From Dendrobium chrysotoxum (lineage: Eukaryota > Streptophyta > Magnoliopsida > Asparagales > Orchidaceae): a DNA stretch of 64,000 bases. Every line of letters starts with the position of its first letter. Position 1 is the first letter of the stretch. This document shows, piece by piece, positions 55,996-64,000 of this stretch. The DNA lies in assembly GCA_019925795.1 (NCBI GenBank), contig CM034309.1, positions 15,990,729 through 16,054,728 of the forward strand, read 5' to 3'. Both the position numbers and the translations under genes were made by a program. The notes under the pieces are model-generated. The model ran no database searches. It was not told the origin of the DNA and saw nothing but the letters and a program-made list of their open reading frames with translations.

Positions 55996-56069
55996 TAGGA
56001 AACCAGAGAGGAGGAAAGGAGAAGGAAAGTGGAGAAAAAACGGTGTGAAAAACATGAAGAAAACCGCTG

Positions 56070-56077
56070 TTTAAATA
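56070..56077 (-). promoter_or_regulatory. TATA-like box before ORF3 (element E)
   Basis: TATTTAAA on the minus strand, 75 bp before the ORF3 start, next to the palindrome array. Confidence 0.5.
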
Positions 56078-56730
56078 GAAAACGGGCGGATCGTCCCGTA
56101 CGATCGCGGGATCGTCCGGGACGATGTGGTCATTTATGACGTTCTGGACGATTGGTCAAAAAGGCGGTCCGATCGTCCAGGACGATCAGAGATCGTCCAG
56201 GACGATTAGACACAGGCGATCGTCCCGAGGAGTCAGGCTGGACGACCGTTGACGAAAAGTATCGTCCCGGACGATTAGGTGGATCGTCCCGGACGATATG
56301 CAATAAATACGTCGGACGGGCCGAATTCCAATCGTCCAGTGGCTGACATGTGGATCGTCCAGGACGATAAGGTGGATCGTCCAGGACGATGGGCAATAAT
56401 TGGTGCAATGTCAGCCGTTTGATCGTATCAGGAAGATATGGCTCATATCGTCCAGGACGATGTATATATCATCCCGGACGATCACCAATAATTGGTGTAG
56501 TTTCAGCAGCAGGAGCAGTGGGAATGATTTTGAATGAATCGTCCAGGACGATTTTTTGGATCGTCCAGGACGAAGAGGATCGTCCAGGACGATAGGTGTA
56601 TCGTCCAGGACGATGTGAAGAAAAGCAGAAAAGAGTGGAGGATGAAGATGATCGATCAGGGTCCAAAAAACACAACCATGAAATCAAAATCACAAAAAGA
56701 CGAATAAAACTTACGTAAAAAACACAGAAG

Positions 56731-56760
<30 letters not shown>
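56731..56760. repeat. Homopolymer run of about 30 T
   Basis: Poly-A on the element strand. A has an A-rich mixed run and C a short run at the matching place. Confidence 0.9.
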
Positions 56761-56761
<1 letters not shown>

Positions 56762-57949
56762 GATTAAACTGCTCTTAGAAAATCAGAATTTTTCCTTGAC
56801 TTTAGATTCGAAAACCAATGACAGGACGATTGACAGCGCTGAAATCCAGAAAAGGTTGGAAATAATCAACATTCGTAGCGCCGACCCCGGGCACCTTATC
56901 GATGCAAACCCCTTTCAAAACAAAAATCCGATTCAGAATAAAAGACATTAGATTTGAAAAGAAATCCTTTCAAACCTCGTTCCAGAAAAATATCTGATAT
57001 AATAGTGTTACAAAGTAAAAAATCAGAAATCAGGATTTTCAAGACTCAAGCTTTTGAAAATATTAAGTGGCGCACAGATTTTTCTAAGACATTTAATAAT
57101 CTGAAAGGAAAGAAAGCTTGTGTTGGGCTCATTTTGTGCCTCTTTTGCAACTTGGTTGGCGCTTTGCGCATCTTTTGATTTTTGATACACTTTGTGTATC
57201 CAATTTGGCAATTTCGCATCTTTTCAGTGTTGGGCTCATTTTATGCCTCTTTTTCAAATTAACTGGCGCACTGCGCATCTTTTATAAGCTTTCTCCTTTT
57301 CATAATCATTAAAGAGTCTCAGCTGTGAGATTATCTTCCAGACATAGGAGATGACTCTCCGCAGTAAGGAAGAACGATTCACAAAACAAAACCCATACAA
57401 CATATGATAAATGCAATCACTTGGTTTAGAAAATCAAACTAATGACTCAAGACTTTGAAAAACACTATTGATATGAGGCAGATTACTGTAGGAAGATAAA
57501 ATAATCTCTATTTCAAAAACTAACATTTTAATTTTGAAAAGGATTTTTATTCAAAAGAAACTATACACCAATAAAGGAGTTAGAGGAAGAGAAACAATTA
57601 TCAATGTTTCTTCCCTTTGACAGATTCAGCGAAGTCAATCACTGCTTATCAGCTTCCAAACCAAAACAAGGTAAAAACTCTCAATCAAAATTCAGATCAC
57701 CAGAAGTAGTGAGCGGTGATCAGATCTTGAAAAGCATAAAAAAAATAGGTAGAAAATCATAGCAAAGTAAATACTCAAATCAAACTAACAAAAAAAGGTA
57801 ACACAGAAATCAGCAGAAGAAATAAAATCAATTGAAAGCAAATAATCAAACCAAACCTAACTAACAGAAATCAGAAATCACAATACAAAGACTAACTAAC
57901 AGAAATCAGAATACCAATTATAACAATCATAAATCAGCAGTCATCAGAA

Positions 57950-60900
57950 TCAAGCATTTATATCAATCACTCCTAATCTGGTTCTCAAAATGCTGAATGA
58001 GTCAAAGGCCAGTGGTTTAGTGAATATGTCAGCCAGCTGATTTTCAGTTGCTACATGATGTAGCTCAATGTCCCCTTTTGTAACATGGTCCCTAATGAAG
58101 TGATGCCTAATGTCAATGTGTTTGGTCCTAGAATGTTGGATTGGATTCTTAGAGATACAGATGGCACTGGTATTATCACACAGAACAGAAATTGTGCCAA
58201 CGGGTACTCCTAAATCCAAGACTTGTTGTTTCAACCACAGAACTTGGGCCACACAACTTCCTAAGGCAATGTACTCAGCTTCAGCAGTGGAAAGTGCAAC
58301 TGAGTTCTGTTTTCTACTGGACCAGGAGACTAATGACTGTCCTATGAATTGACAAGTCCCAGAGGTACTCTTCCTATCCACCCTACACCCCGCAAAGTCA
58401 GAGTCAGAATATCCAATGATCTCAAAAGAGGTGTTGTGCCTAGGGTACCAAATTCCTAGGTTTGGGGTCCCTAAAAGATATCTAAGAATTCTCTTAACAG
58501 CAGTCAGGTGGGACTCTTTAGGATCAGCCTGAAACCTAGCACAAAGACAGACACTAAACATGATATCGGGTCGGCTAGCAGTCAGGTAAAGCAGTGAACC
58601 TATTATCCCTCTATACTTCTTCTGATCAACAGATTTTCCATTTGAATCCTTATCTAACTGAACTGAGGAGGGCATGGGAGTATTGATTGGCTTGGCTTTG
58701 TCCATTTCATATTTCTTCAAAATGTCCTTAGTGTATTTTGATTGATTGAGAAAGGTTCCATTATCCGTTTGCCTTATGCTAAACCCCAAAAAGTAGGACA
58801 ATTCTCCCATCATACTCATCTCAAACTCTTTACTCATTGTTTTAGAAAACTCTTCACATAAGTATTTATCAGAAGATCCAAAAATTATATCATCAACATA
58901 GATCTGGACAATGAGTAAGTCATCTCCTAATCTCCTCAGAAAAAGGGTGGTGTCTACGCTCCCCTTAACAAACTCTCTTTCTAACAGGAATGTGCTAAGC
59001 CTCTCATACCAAGCTCTGGGTGCCTGTTTCAATCCATATAAGGCCTTTTTTAATTTATAGACATGACTTGGATATTGGGAACTCTCAAAACCTGGGGGTT
59101 GTTCTACAAAAACATCTTCTTTAATTACCCCATTTAAAAAGGCACTCTTGACATCCATTTGAAACAGCTTAAATCCCTTATAACAGGCAAAGGCTAGTAG
59201 CACTCTAATGGCTTCCAATCGAGCTACAGGGGCAAAAGTTTCCTCAAAATCTATCCCTTCTATCTGATTATACCCCTTAGCCACCAATCTTGCCTTATTT
59301 CTCACCACCACACCAGAATCATTCATCTTATTCTTAAAGACCCACTTGGTTCCCACAATACTTTGATTTTTAGGTCTTTCTACTAACTCCCAAACATCAT
59401 TCCTTACAAATTGATTCAATTCTTCCTGCATAGCTAAAATCCAAAATTCATCCGACAGGGCTTGATTGATGTTGGTGGGTTCAGTCATTGAGATAAAGGC
59501 AGAATGGTTTACTTCCTTCCTAAGTCCATGCCTAGTCCTAACACCTTCAGAAGGGTCTCCTAAGATCAGTTCTTTAGGATGACTCGAAGAATATCTCCAA
59601 TCTCTAGGCAATGGGGTTTGAGGTTCTACCCTTTCCTCCAAATTTGTATTTCCAACTCCTTGGGTAACCTCAACAATCTCTTCATCTTCTACTTCAGATC
59701 TAGACTCCTTAGGATCAGATTCATCAAACACTACATGGGTTGTTTCTTCCACCACCAAAGTCCTCCTATTGAACACCCTAAAGGATTTCCCCACACTTGA
59801 ATATCCTAAGAACACTCCTTCATCAGATTTGGGGTCAAATTTTCCTAAGGGTGACTTCCCGTTGTTCAGAATGAAAACCTTACAGCCAAAAACATGAAGG
59901 TGGGACAGATTTGGTGTTCTACCCTTAATGATCTCATAAGGTGTCTTGTTCAGTTTGACTCTCACATTTACCCTATTCAGCACATAACAGGCAGTGTTCA
60001 CCGCTTCAGCCCAAAAGTATTTTGGAAGTGAATACTCGGCAAGCATGGCTCTAGCGGCTTCCACTAAGGTCCTGTTCTTCCTTTCAGCTACCCCGTTCTG
60101 CTGAGGGGTCCTAGGAGCTGAAAAATTGTGACTAATCCCATGATTCTCACAAAAACTTCCAAATCTTTCATTTTCAAACTCCCCTCCGTGATCACTATGG
60201 ATGGTAATAATCTCACATCCTAACTTCTTCTGAATCCAAGTAGAGAAAGATCTAAACTCATCAAATGACTCAGATTTGTGTGACAAAAACTTAACCCAAG
60301 TGAACCTTGAATAATCATCAACAATCACAAAACCATAGACTCTCCCCCCTAAGCTGGCAGTGCTAATGGGTCCAAAGAGGTCCATGTGAAGAACTTCTAA
60401 AGGTCTAGAGGTGCTAATGTCCTTAACAGAGTGAAAGAGGACTGGACTTGCTTCCCCAACTGACAGGCATCACACAGGTGATCCTTAGTGAACTTAAGCT
60501 TGGGCACACCTCTAACTAAGTCCTTTTGGGTGACTCTCCTAAGGGTTTTCATACTGGCATGACACAATCTCCTATGCCATAACCAAGACTCATCAGCAGC
60601 AGTTTTTAAGCAAATTGAATTATCAGATTTAATGCTACTTACATCCAGCTTGTAGACGTTGTTGATCCTTTGCCCCTGCAAAACAACTTCATCATTTAAG
60701 CTTAAAATGCAGCCAGTGAGCAGGAATTTGATGCTGTATCCCTTGTCGCAGAGTTGACTGATGCTCAGCAGGTTGTGTTTTAGTCCATCTACAAGCAAAA
60801 CATTATCAATCATAAAGTTCTTTGAATCACCAATTATACCTGTGCCTACCACCTTCCTGGTGGTGTTATCTCCAAGTGTAACCTTGCCTCCAGCTCTGGC

Positions 60901-60999
60901 CTCCAGCGAAATGAACTGATTTGCATCTCCAGTCATATGTCTAGAACATCCGCTGTCCAGGTACCACATGCTCTCACGAGGTCTTGTGTGAGAGCACAC
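57950..60999 (-). pseudogene. pol of element E (protease-integrase-RT-RNase H), one 1-nt frameshift
   Basis: About 1,015 codons in copia order. Protease: WYLDSGCSRHMTGD near 60950. Integrase zinc region: LWHRRLCH and LCDACQLGK (about 60585-60455). Integrase core: LHMDLFGP near 60385, SDHGGEF near 60195, AERKNR near 60085, giving the D,D,E set. RT: FETFAPVARLEAIR-type stretch, QMDVKSAFLNG (59150) and YVDDIIFG (58878-58900). RNase H: GYSDSDFAGC, STAEAEYIAL, CDNTSAI, ending at the TGA 57950-57952. The only break is in an A run near 60434-60436 (three A; C has four), which splits the frame at the end of the zinc region. The frame opens at 60999 right after a TAG, 12 nt beyond the gag stop and in the -1 frame; no ATG precedes RESMWYL. 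Confidence 0.93.
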
Positions 61000-61721
61000 C
61001 TACAAAATCATCAAATGTCAGTCTTAGGAACCCAAACAGGTTTGGGTTCCTTCTTATGAAAAGAAGAATGCGATGCATGTGTGCTGTGCTGTGCAACAGG
61101 CAGTTTGGGTCTCCACACCCAATGTGTACTACGGTGAACAGTACAAGTGTGTGATATGTGTCCTAACATGCCACATGAAAAACATCTAACACCAGGAAAA
61201 GGATTAACTAAACGTCGTGAGTGATAGTGCCTCTTCCTAGTAGTGTATAAAACATGCTTTGAAGAACTTGCAACAGAATTTTTAAAAGGTGGCGGTGCAT
61301 AAAATTGTTCAAAAGTAGGCGGTGTTTTGTTATTTTCAAAAGAACTGATTTTCACTTTCAAAAACTCAATGTGTTTGTTTAAACTTCCAATTTCAAACGT
61401 TTTTGCACTATCAGTACTTTCTAACTCAGATGCCAAATCATTCACTTTCTTAAAAGCAAGTTCTAATTCAACATGCGCTGTTTTTAACAAGTTATGCTCA
61501 ACAATTAAATCAGAATGCTTTTTATTCAGTTCATCAAACTCATCTAGTAAAGACATGTGATTGCTATCAATGGTGGAATGATCCTTAATCAACACTTCAT
61601 GCTCTTTTTGCAAAGTCAGATAATCTAGTTTCAAACTAGCATGGGTTTTCTTAAGCTTCCTATACGATGTATGAATCTTTTCAGAAACTTCAAATAACTG
61701 ATCGTAAGTAAGCTCACATAC
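61000..61721 (-). other. Candidate intron overlapping the gag 3' part and the gag-pol gap (element E)
   Basis: Donor GAG/GTATGT at 61722/61721, branch-point-like CTGAC about 18 nt before the acceptor, U-rich tract, acceptor TTTTGTAG/GTG at 61000/60999; 722 nt. The donor falls between codons of gag (after residue 367) and the acceptor begins a codon of pol, so removal would place pol in frame with gag and drop gag residues 368-603. The same signals are at 51922-52644 in D (723 nt) and 47434-46713 in C (722 nt). Splicing itself is inferred, not shown. Confidence 0.45.
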
Positions 61722-62822
61722 CTCTTCCTGGTCGGACTGACCAGGGTGATCATCAGCCATCAAACACAAGTTTGTTTCCTCCTCTTCAGCTTCAGTCTCA
61801 GAAGAGTCGGATGCAGAGTCTGCCCAGAACGCCTTCTGAATCCGCTTCTTGTCCTTTCTGTACTTTGGTTTCTCCTCACCCTTCTCCTTGCTTGAGTGAG
61901 CTTTAAGTGTTGGACAATCAGCCTTTATGTGTCCAGGCTTCCTGCATTCAAAACAAACCGATTCAGATGAACCCTTAAAGTTTTTATTGAACTTACCCTT
62001 GTTCCACTTCTGATGGTTCTTCTGTTTCTTCCTTAGAAAGCTTTTGAATTGCCTTGTGATTAAGGCAACATCATCGCTATCAGACCCGGAAGTGCTAGCA
62101 TCTGAATCTTTGGCCTTTAGTGCCACTGTCTTCTCTTTCTTGCGTTCACCTGCATCATGTTGCCTTTGGTTCACCCCTTGCTCGTAAGCAATGAGTGATC
62201 CAAGTAAGCTGTCAATAGAGTAAGTATTTAAATCTTTGGATTCAGTAATAGCAGTAATCTTAGCATCATAAGAAGCAGGCAAACATCTAAGAATCTTGTT
62301 CACTCTTTCGTAGTTGGTAAGTTCTCTACCTAAAGCATGCAAAGAGGTAACAATCTGAGTGAACCTTGTGTACATTTCTGAAATAGTCTCACTAGGTTTC
62401 ATGCGAAAAAGTTCGTAATCATGTAACAAGATGTTTAACCTAGACTGTTTGACTTCAGTTGTACCTTCATATGTTATACATAATCTATCCCAAATCTCTT
62501 TTCCCGTTGTACAAGTAGAAACACGCATATAGTCCTCAGATTTTAAAGCACAAAAGAAACAGTTCAAACATTTGGCATTTAACTGTGCTAAATCACGATC
62601 ATCAAACGTCCAATCAGCAAACGGCAATTCAGTTTTCACATTGTTAATCATTCGAAAAGGTGGTTCGTATCCGTCCTTAACTAACATCCACATGCGATAA
62701 TCGATAGACTGAAGAAAAGTAGACATGCGTGTTTTCCAAAAGTCAAATGGAATGTTATCAAACAACGGTGGTCTAGTTATAGAATAACCTTCAGCAGTAT
62801 TACGATTGTTACAGTTAGCCAT
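61011..62822 (-). CDS. Gag of element E (603 aa), intact
   Basis: Starts at MANCNNRNTAEGYS, 42 nt after the primer site. Residues 1-230: copia Gag domain (DUF4219/UBN2-like: FDFWKTRMSTFL, MYTRFTQIVTSLHALGREL, ILRCLPASYD). Residues 230-285 Lys/Ser-rich; first zinc knuckle CFECRKPGHIKADC at 290-303; an acidic Ser/Glu stretch (DSASDSSETEAEEEE); a long coiled coil about 380-500 (Leu heptads, LTLQKEHEVLIKD..., LLDEFDELNKKH); second knuckle CFSCGMLGHISHTC at 547-560. A long C-terminal extension is typical of Sirevirus Gags, in which interaction with LC8 dynein-light-chain proteins has been reported. It ends in two TGA codons in a row. Forms the particle and binds RNA. Confidence 0.95.
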   Translation of the reverse strand: MANCNNRNTAEGYSITRPPLFDNIPFDFWKTRMSTFLQSIDYRMWMLVKDGYEPPFRMINNVKTELPFADWTFDDRDLAQLNAKCLNCFFCALKSEDYMRVSTCTTGKEIWDRLCITYEGTTEVKQSRLNILLHDYELFRMKPSETISEMYTRFTQIVTSLHALGRELTNYERVNKILRCLPASYDAKITAITESKDLNTYSIDSLLGSLIAYEQGVNQRQHDAGERKKEKTVALKAKDSDASTSGSDSDDVALITRQFKSFLRKKQKNHQKWNKGKFNKNFKGSSESVCFECRKPGHIKADCPTLKAHSSKEKGEEKPKYRKDKKRIQKAFWADSASDSSETEAEEEETNLCLMADDHPGQSDQEEVCELTYDQLFEVSEKIHTSYRKLKKTHASLKLDYLTLQKEHEVLIKDHSTIDSNHMSLLDEFDELNKKHSDLIVEHNLLKTAHVELELAFKKVNDLASELESTDSAKTFEIGSLNKHIEFLKVKISSFENNKTPPTFEQFYAPPPFKNSVASSSKHVLYTTRKRHYHSRRLVNPFPGVRCFSCGMLGHISHTCTVHRSTHWVWRPKLPVAQHSTHASHSSFHKKEPKPVWVPKTDI

Positions 62823-62864
62823 TGGATCAAATTCAAAAGTTTTTAAACAGAAATTTTGAATCCC

Positions 62865-62876
62865 GCTCTGATACCA
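62865..62876 (-). promoter_or_regulatory. Primer binding site of element E
   Basis: TGGTATCAGAGC on the minus strand, two bases inside the LTR end. Confidence 0.94.
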
Positions 62877-62878
62877 CT

Positions 62879-64000
62879 TGAAAGTTCGAAAGGGATGTTA
62901 AGCCCTACTGAACTAGTCCCGAGGCTAACCAAGAGGGGGGGGTGAATTGGTTATTTAAAAATTTCACGATAACAACAAAAATCTTTTCGATACTTAGCAG
63001 CGGAAACAAGTAAACAATAACGAAAAGATCAACCAACGATAATCACCCAAGCAGTTTATATTGAAAAGTAAAATGCAAAACTGAATCAGAAAAGCAAACC
63101 AGATTTTATAGTGGTTCGGTCAACTTGACCTACGTCCACTCCCCGGAGCCTCCCCTCCGGGTATTGCACTAAACGAAAGTGACTCTCCTTTTGCTCCCAC
63201 AGCAAGGCGGAGAAGCCTGTACAAAACACCTCCTTTTCACCACACGGTGAGGCAGAGAACCCGACCTCCTTTCGCTTCCTCCTGAAGCAGGCAGAGAACC
63301 TTCGAACTCCTTTTGCTTCCACCTGAAGCGGGCAGAGAACCCACGAACTCCTTTCGCTTCCTCCTGAAGCGGGCAGAGAACCCGGATCTTCTTGCGAACG
63401 ATCCTCCCACGAAGAACACCGACTAGACGACAGACGACGAGCGGAGAAGACGACTCTGATCCGTGCTTGGAGCAACCTTAGTGAATCCCTCACTAACTCC
63501 CCCTCACAAGATCTCTTCTCTCTCTCCCAACTCTCTCTCTCTCTAGGATTTCTCAGGGAAGGAAGGCAGCAAAAGATTTTTCCAAATCTAGGAAAAAGTT
63601 CTTTTAAAGGAGGGCTTAAAATTTGCCCTAAATCTCAACTTGTCGGCCAAGATCGTCCCGGACGATCGGTAGATCGTCCTGTACGATCAGTTTAAATTCA
63701 GCTGTTTCAGCCTGGACGATCTGGCTCTTCTGGACGATCAGTAGAAAAAGTTGTTCATATCGTCCCGTACGATCCTGCGATCGTCCAGGACGATTAGTTC
63801 AAATTGAAGGAAATCATCCAGAAGACAGTTCGGGTCGTCCAGAGAAAACTGCGCTGGACGACCCAAAAATGACTTGATCGTCCCGGACGATATGGTAATC
63901 GTCCGGTACGATTAGTTCAAAAAGGCCCCAAATCGTCCTGTACATAGTTCTGGACGTACAGCTGAAATGCACAAGACGATCACGATCGTCCGGGACGATC
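62879..64000 (-). repeat. 5' LTR of element E, cut by window edge
   Basis: First 1,122 bp (in plus direction) of an LTR expected to be 1,697 bp. Identical to the 3' LTR at all compared positions but one. TATA box (minus) at 63104-63110, three 41-bp units at about 63252-63375, palindromes from 63650. Confidence 0.95.

Larger units (their letters stand above)
55996..57949 (-). other. pol-ORF3 spacer of element E
   Basis: No gene seen. In element order: sequence after pol; conserved block at about 57118-57290 with two copies of a GGGCTCATTTTRTGCCTCTTTT phrase (115 bp apart) and hairpin GATACAC-TTT-GTGTATC (57184-57200); a run of about 30 T (56731-56760); palindrome array at about 56085-56620 with some fifteen units; TATA-like box 56070-56077; ORF3. 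Confidence 0.82.
52889..64000 (-). mobile_element. Sirevirus element E, youngest and near-intact, cut by window edge
   Basis: Minus-strand element whose 3' LTR is complete (1,697 bp) and whose 5' LTR is visible for 1,122 bp; expected full length about 11.69 kb. Over the comparable LTR part I found one mismatch (53826 G, 63816 A). gag (603 codons) and ORF3 (378 codons) are open; pol is open except for a 1-nt deletion. It is the reference copy for the family in this window. Confidence 0.95.

Noticed and set aside
55996..56055. Upstream in-frame ATG adding 20 residues to ORF3 as a signal peptide (MFFTPFFLHFPSPFLLSGFL)
   Set aside because: Hydrophobic and tempting, but it is missing in C and lies only about 15 nt after the TATA-like box. 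It would matter only for a transcript starting in the LTR, so it is left open as a weak alternative.
60397..60999. pol as a separate gene starting at 60999
   Set aside because: The first codon there is GTG, directly behind a TAG; the first ATG lies close to the protease active site. A separate start is possible but less likely than a Gag-Pol joining mechanism.

Overview
The window is a nested block of retrotransposons from a plant nuclear genome, most likely a large angiosperm genome; the species cannot be told. I see no host gene, tRNA or rRNA gene. Evidence for a plant: Ty1/copia elements of Sirevirus type (tRNA-iMet primer site TGGTATCAGAGC, repeated polypurine tracts ending in GGGGGAGAT, a long Gag C-terminal extension, an extra ORF after pol), one Ty3/gypsy element of the Tat/Ogre type with a second RNase H, and a decayed CACTA transposase. 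I use letters A to I for the elements.

Layout, left to right. 1-2541: element F (minus), gag end plus 5' LTR, running off the left edge. 2542-3421: older plus-strand LTR G, into which F inserted. 3422-5055: CACTA TNP2-type transposase remnant. 5056-7535: element H (minus), a divergent 3' LTR with a 36-bp minisatellite and a 3' UTR with several polypurine tracts. About 7536-36158: Tat-type element B (plus), with a very long repeat-rich 5' LTR/leader, primer site at 24942, and a decayed gag/PR/RT/RNH/aRNH/INT. Element A (plus, 9671-18272, TSD TAACC) lies inside B. 36159-52888: Sirevirus D (plus), inserted in the 3' UTR of B. Element C (minus, 37240-50170, TSD CATGA) is inserted in the 5' LTR of D and itself carries solo LTR I (44292-45744). 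52889-64000: element E (minus), inserted in D pol and running off the right edge.

A, C, D and E belong to one Sirevirus family: LTRs of about 1.6-1.7 kb, reconstructed length about 11.5-11.7 kb, order LTR, PBS, gag, pol (PR-INT-RT-RNH), about 2 kb spacer, ORF3, double polypurine tract, LTR. E is the youngest and best preserved: I found a single mismatch over the 1,122 bp of LTR that can be compared, gag and ORF3 are open, and pol has one 1-nt frameshift. The other copies show how the family decays: a 6-nt-microhomology internal deletion (A), loss of the primer site (F), nonsense and frameshift changes (C, D), and reduction to a solo LTR (I).

Three observations go beyond routine annotation. 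(1) A conserved donor, branch-point and acceptor set (722-723 nt apart in C, D and E) would, if spliced, join gag to pol in frame; unspliced, the pol frame opens only after the gag stop. (2) The LTRs carry a dense array of 15-bp palindromes (ATCGTCCNGGACGAT type) whose two arms change together between subfamilies. (3) The same array, followed by a TATA-like box, stands just before ORF3, suggesting a separate promoter for that extra gene. All functional statements are inferred from sequence alone.
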